NCBI RefSeq assembly: GCF_009739465.1
Contig: NZ_WHOM01000078.1
Location: forward strand, 352,133-416,132
Length of the DNA: 64,000 bases
Origin: Streptomyces apocyni
GTDB taxonomy: Bacteria > Actinomycetota > Actinomycetes > Streptomycetales > Streptomycetaceae
Direction: 5' to 3'
In this document: positions 52,934 through 61,926 of the stretch, piece after piece
Layout of the letters: every line of letters starts with the position of its first letter
How positions within the stretch are numbered: the stretch's first letter is position 1
The notes under the pieces: model-generated
Told to the model about the DNA's origin: nothing
Databases searched by the model: none
Seen by the model: only the letters and a program-made list of their open reading frames with translations
Position numbers and translations under genes: made by a program

Positions 52934-54282
52934 GACGGCTCCTTGGGATCCTTGAGGTCCTTGAGGCCCTTGAGGTCCTTGGGGAAGACCTTGTTGTCCA
53001 TGACCGAGCGCAGATAGGCCACGCCGTCGGTGTTCCCGCTGCCGGGCTCGTCGCCGATCATGCGGGTGGCGATCCTCAGATGGGTCCGCTTCCACTGTTG
53101 GTGCGTCTCGTCGACCTCGACGAGGGCGGCGCGCAGCTCTGGGTCTGCCGCGGCCTCGGCCTCGGCCGACACGACGTCATCGACCAGCCCGGTGCCACGG
53201 TGTGCCACCAGCTCCCTGACCCGTGGCACGGAGGCGTACGCCAACGAGCCCATGCGGTCCTCGTCAGGCCGGGCGAACAGTGCCTCGAAGGCCTTGTAAC
53301 CCTCAGACTGGATCGCGCTCGAACCCAGCGTGTAGCCACGGAACTTGAGGAACGCCTCGGCCCGCATGGTCGCCTGCAGCGAGAACAGCTGCCGGTTCTC
53401 GCGCAGCGTCGAGGCGCACCCGCGCATCAGCTCCGTAGCCTCGGGTATCCGACCGCGCCGGACGGCGTCCCCGGCTTCGGCGGTGGCCGCCGCGAGCTCC
53501 ATGAAGACCAGCTCGTACGCCTGCAGGGTACGGATGAACAGGTACTCGTCGTCGACGACGTAGACCGGCAACAGGCTCATGTCGACGCGCTGGCGCCGCT
53601 CTTCGGGAAAGATCCGCCAGATCTCCTCAGCCAGGGCGCGGGCTCCCGGCAGGTCATCGGTGCGGTCATCCACCAACGCCTGCGCCCGCTTGCTGAGTTC
53701 GGCGGCTTCTGGCAGTGAGGCGGAGACGGCCACCCGGTTCAGGGCCGGGCACAGCAGGCGCAGGGCGAGGCGTGCGCGCTTGGCCGAGAGGCCGACCGGC
53801 GGAACCATCAGACGGGGCGGCTCAGCGCCCTCTCGTGGTCGGCACTCATGGCGTACGAGATCGGCCATGAGCAAGATCAACAGCTCGTCACAGCCCGACC
53901 CGGGACCAGACCCGGGCCGCGTCACGCGCTGCGGCGGTCGGGCGTCGGTGAGCAGCGGCAGACCCAGGTAGCTGCGATACGAGTAGGTGTCGTCCAGCTT
54001 GTCGAGGGCGCAGTCGAGGAACCGCGGCAGCGGCGAGTCCGCGTCCTGGGCGACGCTGGCCGCGCGGGCGGCGTCCAGGGCCTGGAGCAGCGACAGCGGA
54101 ACGAAGTGCTTCCCGAAGGAGTGGAAGCAGCCGAGCACCTCCGCCACCGGAAACGGTCCCTCCGGGAGCTTCGCCCAGTCCAGCAGCCGGTCGTGCAGCT
54201 CGGCCACTGCTTCGGAGAGAATGCCTGGCAGAACACGGACCTGGGCACTGTCCTGAGCTGCGCCGTCACGCACGGCGTACAT
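52930..54282 (-). CDS. Divergent tryptophan-dioxygenase superfamily protein, distal His replaced
   Basis: A 450-aa protein, much longer than TDO. The last 200 residues carry TDO landmarks: LQAYELVFMEL (252-262) for HQxYELWFK, FRGYTLGSSAIQSEGYKAFE (314-333) for FRxxxGxxSxxQFRxxE, and WKRTHLRIATRMIG (397-410) with the haem-ligand His401. The distal His is Leu253 and the substrate-carboxylate Arg is Lys330. The first 230 residues are an unfamiliar helical domain. The tail is a Lys/Asp repeat (KGLKDLKDPKEPS) from short DNA repeats. MarE shows that TDO relatives can catalyse other tryptophan oxidations; the reaction here is unknown. Confidence 0.72.
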   Translation of the reverse strand: MYAVRDGAAQDSAQVRVLPGILSEAVAELHDRLLDWAKLPEGPFPVAEVLGCFHSFGKHFVPLSLLQALDAARAASVAQDADSPLPRFLDCALDKLDDTYSYRSYLGLPLLTDARPPQRVTRPGSGPGSGCDELLILLMADLVRHECRPREGAEPPRLMVPPVGLSAKRARLALRLLCPALNRVAVSASLPEAAELSKRAQALVDDRTDDLPGARALAEEIWRIFPEERRQRVDMSLLPVYVVDDEYLFIRTLQAYELVFMELAAATAEAGDAVRRGRIPEATELMRGCASTLRENRQLFSLQATMRAEAFLKFRGYTLGSSAIQSEGYKAFEALFARPDEDRMGSLAYASVPRVRELVAHRGTGLVDDVVSAEAEAAADPELRAALVEVDETHQQWKRTHLRIATRMIGDEPGSGNTDGVAYLRSVMDNKVFPKDLKGLKDLKDPKEPS

Positions 54283-54348
54283 GGTTGCCTCTCATCGTCA
54301 GATTCACAGGCGTCTCAGCCATCACAGCCATCACAGGCGTCACGGGCG

Positions 54349-55077
54349 TCACAGATAGGCGCGGATTTCCCACAGCTCCGGGAAGAACCGCTTCTCGGTA
54401 GTGCCCCTGAGGTAGTCGACCCCGCTCGAGCCGCCCGTGCCGTGCTTGCGACCGATGATGCGTTCCACCACCACCGCGTGGGCACTGCGCCAGCGGGCGA
54501 ACCTGCTGTCATGGTCGAGGAGTTGGTCGATGAGCCGGAGGACCACCGGGTCGGTGGACTCGTCGCTCGTGGTGGCGACCAGGTCCGTCGTGCCCCGGCG
54601 CTCGCAGAAGTCGTTGAAGGCATCCCGCAGCGACGGCTCGTCCAGGCGGCGGCGCAGTCGTTCGCGGTCGCGCGGGTCGAAGCGGATGTTCTCCAGGTAC
54701 GAGGGGTCCTTGAGGCCGGACAGAAACTCGATCTCGCGGAACTGGACCGACTCCAGACCGCTGGAGCTCCCCAGACCGTCGCGTACGCGCTTGAACCGCG
54801 CGGGGCTCAAGGTCTCGAGCGCGGGCAACTGCGCGAGCAGCACGTCCTCGGCAGCTCCGACCCGCCGCAGCCAGTACGCGGCACTGTCGGCGTCGTCCGC
54901 CGCCAGCGCGTCTCGGGTGCTCTCCAGCGCCTGAACGATGACCTTGAACCAGATTTCGTACGACTGATGAATCGCGACGAAGAAGAGGGCGTCAGGCTCC
55001 CCACCGATGTCGTCCTGCAAGCCGAGCAGTTCCCGCAGTCGGAGAAAGTCGCTGTACGTCACCTTCGCCGCGCTCAC
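54349..55077 (-). CDS. Tryptophan 2,3-dioxygenase
   Basis: A 242-aa haem dioxygenase that converts tryptophan to N-formylkynurenine. Distal His37 is in VAIHQSYEIWFK, substrate Arg114 in SVQFREIE, the haem ligand His200 in WRSAHAVVVERIIG, and GTGGSSGVDYL closes the site. The start is GTG 55077. It heads the minus-strand set TDO, TDO-like, decarboxylase. Without a kynureninase or formamidase in view, the fate of the product is open. Confidence 0.92.
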   Translation of the reverse strand: MSAAKVTYSDFLRLRELLGLQDDIGGEPDALFFVAIHQSYEIWFKVIVQALESTRDALAADDADSAAYWLRRVGAAEDVLLAQLPALETLSPARFKRVRDGLGSSSGLESVQFREIEFLSGLKDPSYLENIRFDPRDRERLRRRLDEPSLRDAFNDFCERRGTTDLVATTSDESTDPVVLRLIDQLLDHDSRFARWRSAHAVVVERIIGRKHGTGGSSGVDYLRGTTEKRFFPELWEIRAYL

Positions 55078-55289
55078 GCATGTCCCCTTCGCTGTCCCCC
55101 GTGGACTGACACACGAGTCTTCCCCGAGGTCAGTGCGGTGAACAACGCATCATGGACACCACGGCAGGAAGCTGCTGACAGCGTGCGCACCCGCACCCCA
55201 GAACACGAACGACCGACACCTTCCTGTCGGCAGCTCGCCCCGCTTGTGCACGTCCTCACACGAGATTGCGAGCGCCCGACAGCGCCTGG

Positions 55290-55790
55290 CGTGAGGGACG
55301 GCGCCACCTCGGCCTCCAGGTCGTACTCCTCGAACTCCCACAGCACGATGTTCGCGTCCTTGGGTACGCGGTACACGAACTTCATCTCGTCCTTGAAGCC
55401 GGGCTGCAACTGCGCGTTGCACTCGGGGTTCCCCGGGACGTAGTCCAGGTCCTCGATCACGTCGAAACGCCGTTCCTGTCATCGATCAGCGCGTGACGCT
55501 GTTGGCCTCTCGGACCTTCTTAATCGTGACGACCGTGCCCCGGTTGCGTGCCTCCTCCCCGACCTTGAACTGGACTTCGGCGGGCGCCTCGGTGTCGGCA
55601 CCGCCGCCTGTCGCTCCTCCTGCCGCGAGGACCTTGTCGCCTCCCTCGTCAACGGCTTGCGACCACTGCTCGTCCGTGAGGTCCGCGCATGCGTCTCCAG
55701 TTGCTACGGCGGTGGAGCGGATCGAGTGGATGACGGCCACCATGAGTCCGACGACGGCCGAACTGCTCCGGAACCGCCACCTGTTCCCGG
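55290..55790 (-). pseudogene. Broken DUF4352-like lipoprotein/membrane protein gene
   Basis: Two pieces in different frames read as one protein. The upper piece (about 55486-55790) has a hydrophobic start, ACADLTDEQW, AEVQFKVGEEARNRGTVVTI and stops at VREANSVTR. The lower piece resumes in another frame as VIEDLDYVPGNPECNAQLQP, KDEMKFVYRVPKDANIVLWE. The order and texture match secreted DUF4352-type proteins, such as the intact one at 59845. A frameshift near 55480 breaks it. Confidence 0.6.
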
Positions 55791-55908
55791 AGCGCTCCGC
55801 GAACTCCCCGTCCTCGCGGAGTCCAAAACCATTGCCAGGGGCCCGGCTTGGACATGTCCCAGCCGGGCCCCTGTCTTGGTGCAGCACTTGAAATCCAGGT
55901 GATCCGGC

Positions 55909-58023
55909 ATGATGACCGCCATGACGGACGAGATGGACCTGGGGGCGGCAGCGGCGGAATTCGACCGGACCACCGCGGCGGAGGCCGAGAAAGCCGCAGA
56001 GGACGAACGCAAGCAGGTGCTCTCGCAGTTTCCCCTGGAGCAGTGGGTGACGCTGCCGCTGTCTCGGTATGCCCTGGGACAGACCGCGCAGTCCGGGAGC
56101 GGGCCAACGTACTGTCGGCTGATCGAGTTCGGTACACCGAACCTCGGCAGCATCAAGGGCGGCAGCGCGGCGAAGCACATCATGTACCACCACAACTCCG
56201 GCGAGTGGCGGATAGCCGCACCGCTGCGTGGGATGGAGCCGCAGGAGTCGTGGGAGGAACTGCGCGGACAGTTCGTGCGGGCCTTCGAAGCCGTGGCCGC
56301 GGGGGACTTCGAGGCCGTGAACGATCTGGAAGCGCTGCGCTACGGGCAGACCCTGGTGACCAAGTCGCTGGCCACTTACTTCCCCGAGCACTTCCTGCCT
56401 ATCTACGCCGGCGAGCACCTGCGCAAGTTCGTCACGCTGCTGGACGGCGCCGCTGAGAGCGACGCACCCGCCTGGGACAGTAACCGCAGACTGCTGGAAC
56501 TCGTACGATCCCGTGCGGAGTTCGACGGCTGGAGCGGGCAGGAAGTCATGCACTTCCTGTACGAGAGGTTCGATCCGCGCCCGCAGCAGCGCACCATCTG
56601 GAAAATCGCCCCCGGTGAACGAGGACGGCTGTGGGACGCGTGCCGTGACGGCGGGGTAATCCGCGTGGGGTGGGACGAGCTCGGCGACTTCGGCCAGTAC
56701 CAGAGCGACACCGAGCTGAAGCAGGCCCTCGACGCACACTGGCCGCGCAGCAGCGGCGGCAGCCTGACGCTCGCCCGACGGCTGCTGGCCTTCCGGGACC
56801 TGGAGGCGGGAGACCGGATCGTCGCTAACCGCGGGATGGACGAGGTCCTGGCCACGGGCACCGTCAACGGGAGCTACCGCTTCGACGCCGACCACTCCGA
56901 GTACCGGCATGTCGTCCCGGTGTCCTGGGACGTCTCCCACGCGCGGAAACTGTCGAAGCCCCAGCACGGCTGGCGGTCCACGTTCGCCAAGGTGCAGCCA
57001 GCGCTCATGGCTTGGATCACCGCGGGCCTCGCCGAGTCGGATACAGAGCCGGCGGGAACGCACGCCGGTAGCCCCGGCACGCTGCCCGAGGATGTCGCGG
57101 GCGTGCTGGAGGCACTGGAGCGCAAGGGGCAGGTGATCCTGCACGGGCCGCCCGGTACGGGCAAGACCCGGCTGGCACTCGGTACCGCCCTCGCCCTCGC
57201 CGGTCGTGCGGACGCGCTCAACTCCACGTCGGCCCGGCGGTCTACGGCCCAGGCCGAGATGCTGCGGAACGGCCGCATCCGCATGGTGACCTTCCACCCG
57301 TCCTACGGCTACGAGGACTTCGTGGAAGGCTTCAAGCCGGACCTGAGCGCCACGGGCCCCGGGCTGACCCTGGCGCTCACCGACGGCGTGTTCCACACCC
57401 TGTGCGCCCAGGCCGCCGCTCGTCCGGACGAGACCTTCCTACTGATCATCGACGAGATCAACCGGGGCGATCTGCCGCGGATCTTCGGCGAGTTGGTCAC
57501 CCTTCTCGAACTCGACAAGCGCGGCCTGCCCCTCGCCCTGTCCGTCAGCAGGCGCACCTTCTCCGTGCCGTCGAACGTGCGGATCATCGGCACCATGAAC
57601 ACGGCGGACCGCAGCATCAGCCATCTGGACGCCGCCGTACGCCGCCGCTTCGCCTTCCTCCCGCTCGGCCCTGACCCGGACGCCGTGTCCGGCACCGTCG
57701 GCCCCCTGGAACTGGCAGAGTTCTTCGAGTCCCTGAACACCCGCATCGCCCGGCATCTCGACGCCGACCACCAGATAGGGCACGCCTACCTGCTACGCAA
57801 CGGCGAGCCGATCGCCACCGAGGACGACCTGGCCGCCGCCTTCCACCACGAAGTGATCCCGCTCCTGGAGGACTACTGCCTCGGCCGCGCCGACCTGCTG
57901 CACCGCATCCTCGGCGGGCTGGTCGACGCGGACACCGGGCGTCCCGCGCTGATGTCACCGCAGGACCTCGCCGCCGCACTCGCGACCGAGTTCACCAGCG
58001 GCACGCCGGGACCCGATGCCTGA
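55909..58023 (+). CDS. mcrB: McrB-type AAA+ GTPase with EVE-like reader domain
   Basis: A 704-aa subunit of a type IV (modification-dependent) restriction system. Residues about 228-345 look like an EVE/PUA-fold domain (IWKIAPGERGRLWDACRDGG, GDRIVANRG, ATGTVNGSYRF) that could read modified cytosine or another modified base. The AAA+ motor has Walker A GPPGTGKT (413-420), Walker B LLIIDEIN and the McrB hallmark GTMNTADRSI. The first 220 residues are an added helical region. The start is uncertain among several ATGs at the beginning. It overlaps mcrC by eight bases. Confidence 0.92.
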   Translation: MMTAMTDEMDLGAAAAEFDRTTAAEAEKAAEDERKQVLSQFPLEQWVTLPLSRYALGQTAQSGSGPTYCRLIEFGTPNLGSIKGGSAAKHIMYHHNSGEWRIAAPLRGMEPQESWEELRGQFVRAFEAVAAGDFEAVNDLEALRYGQTLVTKSLATYFPEHFLPIYAGEHLRKFVTLLDGAAESDAPAWDSNRRLLELVRSRAEFDGWSGQEVMHFLYERFDPRPQQRTIWKIAPGERGRLWDACRDGGVIRVGWDELGDFGQYQSDTELKQALDAHWPRSSGGSLTLARRLLAFRDLEAGDRIVANRGMDEVLATGTVNGSYRFDADHSEYRHVVPVSWDVSHARKLSKPQHGWRSTFAKVQPALMAWITAGLAESDTEPAGTHAGSPGTLPEDVAGVLEALERKGQVILHGPPGTGKTRLALGTALALAGRADALNSTSARRSTAQAEMLRNGRIRMVTFHPSYGYEDFVEGFKPDLSATGPGLTLALTDGVFHTLCAQAAARPDETFLLIIDEINRGDLPRIFGELVTLLELDKRGLPLALSVSRRTFSVPSNVRIIGTMNTADRSISHLDAAVRRRFAFLPLGPDPDAVSGTVGPLELAEFFESLNTRIARHLDADHQIGHAYLLRNGEPIATEDDLAAAFHHEVIPLLEDYCLGRADLLHRILGGLVDADTGRPALMSPQDLAAALATEFTSGTPGPDA

Positions 58024-59272
58024 CCGCACCGAGGTCAGGCTCGCAGAGTACGGTTCCGCTCTGCTCGGGGCGGAGCAGCTCACGCCCCGGGACGTCGAGC
58101 GGCTGCGCGGCCTCCATACACGCGGCCGCCTCAGCCTGGACCAGGCCCGGTCCGGGTGGCGGCTCAGGGCCGACGCGACCGTGGGCATCCTGGTGCTCGA
58201 CCGCATCCGTCTGGTCATCGAGCCCAAGTTCGCCATCCCGGGCGAGCAGCTCATGCGCTGGCTCGCCTACGCCCTGGGCGCGCCGGCACCGCTCCCGGCG
58301 ACGGCGCGGCGCTGGGCCACCGGCCCGGATGGCTACGCCGACCTCGTGGCCGCGGCCCTGCTGGAGCAGTGCGAGCAACTGGTCCGGGAGGGGCTGCGCC
58401 GAGACTACGTACGCCGTCAGAGCCTGGAACCCGTCCTGCGAGGACGCCTCGACGTCGCGGCCCAGGTCTCCCGGCGCTACGGGCAACTCGATCAACTGCA
58501 TGTCCGCGCCTTCGACCAGGAGGCGGACATCTGGGACAACCGCGTCCTGGGGACCGCGCTGCGGGTGGCCCGCGCCCTGGCCACACGTCCCGACCTGGTC
58601 CGCGACCTCCACGCCATCGCCGACGCGTTCCCCCAGGCCCCCACCCCCGACGCGGCGCTCCGCACCCTGGACCGCACCCGGTACACACGCCTGAACGCCC
58701 GCTACCGCACAGCGCACACCTGGGCCCGCCTGCTGCTAAGCGGCGGAGGCGTGACCGACCTCCTCACCGACGACGGCATGACGGCGGACGGCCTCCTGCT
58801 GGCCATGCCCGCCCTCTGGGAGGCCGTCGTCCGGCGTCTGGCCACCGAGGCCGCCGCCCCACACGGCGGGCACACCGTCCCCAGCAGCGGCGCGACGGGC
58901 ATCACCGTCCGGGGCGATCTCGGCAGCACCTCGACCTTCCGGCCCGACGTGCTGCTCAGCCTTCCGGGGCGTGCCCCGTCCGCGCGCACACTGCTGCCGG
59001 TGGACGCCAAGTACAAGCGCTACGACCGTTACGGCGTCGGTGCCGGCGATGTCCACCAGCTCCTCACCTACAGCGCCGGCTACACCCCGAATACCGACTT
59101 GCGGGCAGTGATCGTCCACCCATGTCCCGGCGGGCACTCCCACCGAGTCCTCCAGGTCAGTGGGCCGCGGGGCTCGCTCGGAAGCATCCACGTCCTGGGC
59201 GTCGACACCCTCGCGGCCCCGGAGCAGGCAGCCGTGTGGATCAGGTCGGTAGCGCCCTGGGGCGACTGGTGA
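58016..59272 (+). CDS. mcrC: McrC-type nuclease subunit
   Basis: A 418-aa protein. The N-terminus is an McrC-type McrB-binding region (GILVLDRIRLVIEPKF). The PD-(D/E)xK nuclease residues are Asp311 in FRPDVLL, Asp330 and Lys332 in PVDAKYKRY, followed by DVHQLLTYSAGY. With McrB it should cut DNA carrying modified bases from phage or foreign sources. Length and order match known McrBC pairs. Confidence 0.92.
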   Translation: MPDRTEVRLAEYGSALLGAEQLTPRDVERLRGLHTRGRLSLDQARSGWRLRADATVGILVLDRIRLVIEPKFAIPGEQLMRWLAYALGAPAPLPATARRWATGPDGYADLVAAALLEQCEQLVREGLRRDYVRRQSLEPVLRGRLDVAAQVSRRYGQLDQLHVRAFDQEADIWDNRVLGTALRVARALATRPDLVRDLHAIADAFPQAPTPDAALRTLDRTRYTRLNARYRTAHTWARLLLSGGGVTDLLTDDGMTADGLLLAMPALWEAVVRRLATEAAAPHGGHTVPSSGATGITVRGDLGSTSTFRPDVLLSLPGRAPSARTLLPVDAKYKRYDRYGVGAGDVHQLLTYSAGYTPNTDLRAVIVHPCPGGHSHRVLQVSGPRGSLGSIHVLGVDTLAAPEQAAVWIRSVAPWGDW

Positions 59273-59844
59273 TCGTGCGACAGTCCGTGACCGGGCCACG
59301 AGCATGCGAGCAGTGAACTACTCAAGACAACCACGCGTGAACGCCCTGAGCGCTCATCGCCGATGCCGTCTTTCCACTTGCCCTCGGCACTTGCGCGGCC
59401 ATCGTCAGCATCGACAAGGTCCAGGAACTTCAGCCAGCTGTGGCATGAAAGCGCATGCCGCTGGACTCGTTCGACAGCTCCGTCGCCTCATCGAGATCGC
59501 TTACGTCACCCAAGTCCGCAACCAGCCGCTCCATCGTTCGTCGAGGCCAGGGCCTCCGGAGTCGGCCCGGCAGAACAGTTCGGCGCACGGCGGCGGTTCG
59601 CGTTTCTCGAGTTCCGGTGCCGTCAGGGATGTCGTCGAGAACCGGCTCGTCGGCCCCGGGTGCACAGGCACGGGAAGGGCGGACACGACCTCTGGCCGTT
59701 CCTCACAGCCCTCAGCGCAGCCGGCCTCTACGCCGTCGCCGCATTCGCCACGATCGGGTGAATCTTCCCCACCTGAGGCAACCACACAACCTTTGCACCA
59801 GTCGCAAACACGCAAGCCACCATCCACGCACCCCTGGGGGGAAC
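59273..59844. other. Gap between mcrC and the lipoprotein gene
   Basis: About 570 bp with no frame I can support as a gene: the open frames lack ribosome binding sites and recognisable motifs. The last 80 bases must contain the lipoprotein promoter. Confidence 0.5.
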
Positions 59845-60429
59845 ATGCGTCACACCCGCACCAGCGCCATCGCCGCCGCCGGACTGCTGGCCCTGACCGC
59901 ATGCGGCACCGGCGAAGAAACCGTCAACACCACACCGAAGAAGACCGTAACCAAGACCGTCGAGGGAGCCGCCGACAGCACCGCCAGCAGCACCCCGGAG
60001 GCCGAGAAGAAGGCAGCCGCCGTCGGCGACACCCTTACCCTCCGCGGCTTCGAGGACGGCGAGCAACTCGACGTCAACCTGAAGCGGTGGCTCCCCACTG
60101 CCAAGCCTGCCGACGAGTACGCCGTCCCGCAGGACGGCAAGCGTTGGGCCGCCGCGCAGTTTGAGCTGGTCAATACGGGCAGCAAGGTGTACTCGGACAG
60201 CCCGTCAAACGGTGCGAAGGCGGCCGACGCGCAGGGGCAGCGTTTCGACTCCTGGTTCGGGGAGATCACAGCGGGTCCGGAGATGGCGTCTCAGGTGACG
60301 CTACCGAGGGGGGAGAAGGCATTGGGCTGGGTGGTGTTCGAGGTACCGAAGGGGTCGAAGATCGTGAGTGTCCAGTTCGGTATGAACTCGGGGTTCTCGG
60401 ACGAGTCGGGGCAGTGGTCCGTGAGCTAG
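59845..60429 (+). CDS. DUF4352-like lipoprotein
   Basis: A 194-aa lipoprotein from ATG 59845 behind GGGGGG. Lipobox LLALTAC sets the lipidated Cys near 20. A Thr/Lys/Ala-rich linker follows, then a beta-rich DUF4352-type domain (VGDTLTLRGFEDGEQLDVNL, FELVNTGSKVYSDSP, GWVVFEVPKGSKIVSVQF). The function of this family is not settled. A related broken copy lies on the other side of mcrBC. Confidence 0.82.
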   Translation: MRHTRTSAIAAAGLLALTACGTGEETVNTTPKKTVTKTVEGAADSTASSTPEAEKKAAAVGDTLTLRGFEDGEQLDVNLKRWLPTAKPADEYAVPQDGKRWAAAQFELVNTGSKVYSDSPSNGAKAADAQGQRFDSWFGEITAGPEMASQVTLPRGEKALGWVVFEVPKGSKIVSVQFGMNSGFSDESGQWSVS

Positions 60430-60744
60430 TCCGCCGACAGGCACGTCGGCCGGTTGCCCTCTCTCCGGCGCGCCCGAACCGGAGCCCCCAGAGCCCACCA
60501 GGCCCTTGGGGCTCCACATCCACCCAGACGTCCGCGCAGGACCACCCGATCGCTCACAGTGCCGGAATGGCTGGCCGCTCGATGCGGGCCGCGCCGTGGC
60601 TCGCAGTCGACGCGCGCCTCACCCACCCTGACGCGCCGTGGCAGCAGGGTGGCTGATCACGATGGATGCCTGCTGGGGATCCAAGGCCACCCCACCCCAC
60701 CGCCCCCGGCGGGCACCGATGGGCCCACCGATGGGCACGAGAAA

Positions 60745-60779
60745 GCCCCCTGAAACCGCGCTTCCGCAGTTCAGGGGGC
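60745..60779 (-). terminator. Terminator following the tRNA fragment
   Basis: Read on the minus strand, GCCCCCTGAA pairs with TTCAGGGGGC and runs into TTTCT. It sits ten bases beyond the tRNA-like 3' end, the usual place for a tRNA terminator. Confidence 0.8.
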
Positions 60780-60788
60780 ACTATGACG

Positions 60789-60813
60789 TGGAGCCTAGGA
60801 GAGTCGAACCTCC
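60789..60813 (-). other. tRNA 3'-end fragment, probable attachment (att) site
   Basis: The minus strand reads GGTTCGACTCTCC followed by TAGGCTCCA, i.e. a T-loop and the 3' acceptor strand of a tRNA. The matching 5' acceptor GGAGCC and an anticodon arm are missing upstream, where the AfsA-like gene ends. A 3' fragment plus terminator is what is left behind when an element integrates at a tRNA gene. Confidence 0.6.
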
Positions 60814-60858
60814 AATGCCCTTGAGGGTGGTAACCGCAGGTTCGGCCCTCCAGCTCGA

Positions 60859-61767
60859 TCATGTGCGCAGCTTGAGGGATGCGGTGAACACCGACGTGCC
60901 GTTCTGTTCCGCACGCACCCTGACACCGAGGGCGCCCGTGGTGTCGTCGGGACGGACGCAGGCCTCGACCGAGCAGGCGCTGTCGAACTCGACGTAGCGA
61001 ACGAAGGTGGCGTCCATGGCTGTGAGGACGGTGCGCCGGGGGTGGGCCACGGCGTTGGCAGCCTGGCGGGCGGCCTCCAGGAGGAGCATGCCAGGTACGT
61101 GGTCGACCGGATGGTCGAAGAGGGTCGGGTGCCCGAGGTCGACGCGGAGCAGGAAGCGGCCCTCGGAATCCGTGGAGGTGAGCACCACGTCGCGCTGACG
61201 CGTGCGTCCAACCAGCTCGGGGACCACCGGCTCGCCCGGCGACAGCGCCGTGCGGGCTGTCCCCGCAGGATCGGCGCGGCCGGCGCGCATGCGGCGGTAG
61301 AGCGCGAACGGGTGGTTGGTGAAGCCCACGTGGGCCGTACCGAGGAGCAGTCCGTCGCCGGTCAGGTCGATGCCCATCGTCATGGCAGACAGCCGGGCCC
61401 GTCTGCGCTCGATGTTCCCGCACGCTATCCGGAGCTGAAGGTCGGCCGGGCGGCCCTGGTCGGCAACTGCCTCCTGGCCGAGGCGGAACCGGAAGTGCTG
61501 CCAGATCTGGCGGTGGCCGAAGGGGACGTCGTACGCGCTGTGACAGAGCATGGGAATCGCCTGGCGTACGGATTCGGCAAGGAGCAGCGGGTCATGGAGA
61601 CCGTGGGCGGAACGGTAGAAGGGGTGGTCGTGCGGCCAGGCCGCGGTGAGCGCATGGGTGTCGGGTCCGGTGGGCTGCCAGCCAGTGAGGAGGACTTCGG
61701 CCTCGTTGAACTTGTGTACGTACTGCTGCGGTATGCAGGTCGGGCTGGGACCTGTGGAGGGCGACAT
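60859..61767 (-). CDS. AfsA/ScbA-family gamma-butyrolactone synthase
   Basis: A 302-aa protein with two hotdog-like halves. VHKFNEAEVLLTGW at the N-terminus, DPLLLAESVRQA and HVPGMLLLEAARQAAN in the halves are AfsA-family marks. AfsA enzymes join a beta-ketoacyl chain to dihydroxyacetone phosphate, the first step to gamma-butyrolactone hormones. ATG 61767 has AAGGA eight bases upstream. Divergent from its likely receptor gene. Confidence 0.9.
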   Translation of the reverse strand: MSPSTGPSPTCIPQQYVHKFNEAEVLLTGWQPTGPDTHALTAAWPHDHPFYRSAHGLHDPLLLAESVRQAIPMLCHSAYDVPFGHRQIWQHFRFRLGQEAVADQGRPADLQLRIACGNIERRRARLSAMTMGIDLTGDGLLLGTAHVGFTNHPFALYRRMRAGRADPAGTARTALSPGEPVVPELVGRTRQRDVVLTSTDSEGRFLLRVDLGHPTLFDHPVDHVPGMLLLEAARQAANAVAHPRRTVLTAMDATFVRYVEFDSACSVEACVRPDDTTGALGVRVRAEQNGTSVFTASLKLRT

Positions 61768-61926
61768 TCTGTGCGTCCTTGTGCAAGTGGTGCTGAACAT
61801 GGGAAAGCGCCAGGTAGGGGGCTACATGATCGTAAAGGTCTCTATCCAGGAGCAATCACGACCCCGCAGAGGCTTGGCCATGGGCCGATTGATGTAATGT
61901 GAACCCTTTGTTCTTCGTCTGCGAGG

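Larger units (their letters stand above)
60430..60858. other. Non-coding stretch with hairpins and a tRNA 3' fragment
   Basis: No gene seen. It contains a terminator-like hairpin after the lipoprotein gene (GGAGCCCC and GGGGCTCC, 60481-60515), a second terminator at 60745-60779 and a tRNA fragment at 60789-60813. Confidence 0.6.

Noticed and set aside
55074-55289. Coding continuation of the lipoprotein fragment up to the TDO start
   Set aside because: The frame stays open and even overlaps the TDO GTG, but after EAEVAPS the sequence has no family-like content.
55800-57396. Open frame antisense to mcrB continuing into the broken lipoprotein gene
   Set aside because: Only its end (55486-55790) reads like a protein; the rest is antisense to the AAA+ domain.
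59363-59761. Possible small gene between mcrC and the lipoprotein gene
   Set aside because: No ribosome binding site, arginine/serine-rich composition of a shadow frame, no recognisable motif.
60789-60860. Complete tRNA gene
   Set aside because: Only the T-arm and 3' acceptor strand are present; no 5' acceptor, D-arm or anticodon arm can be folded.
61768-61926. Autoregulatory element (ARE) for the butyrolactone receptor
   Set aside because: The divergent gap is the right place, but I could not find a convincing partial palindrome of the known type.
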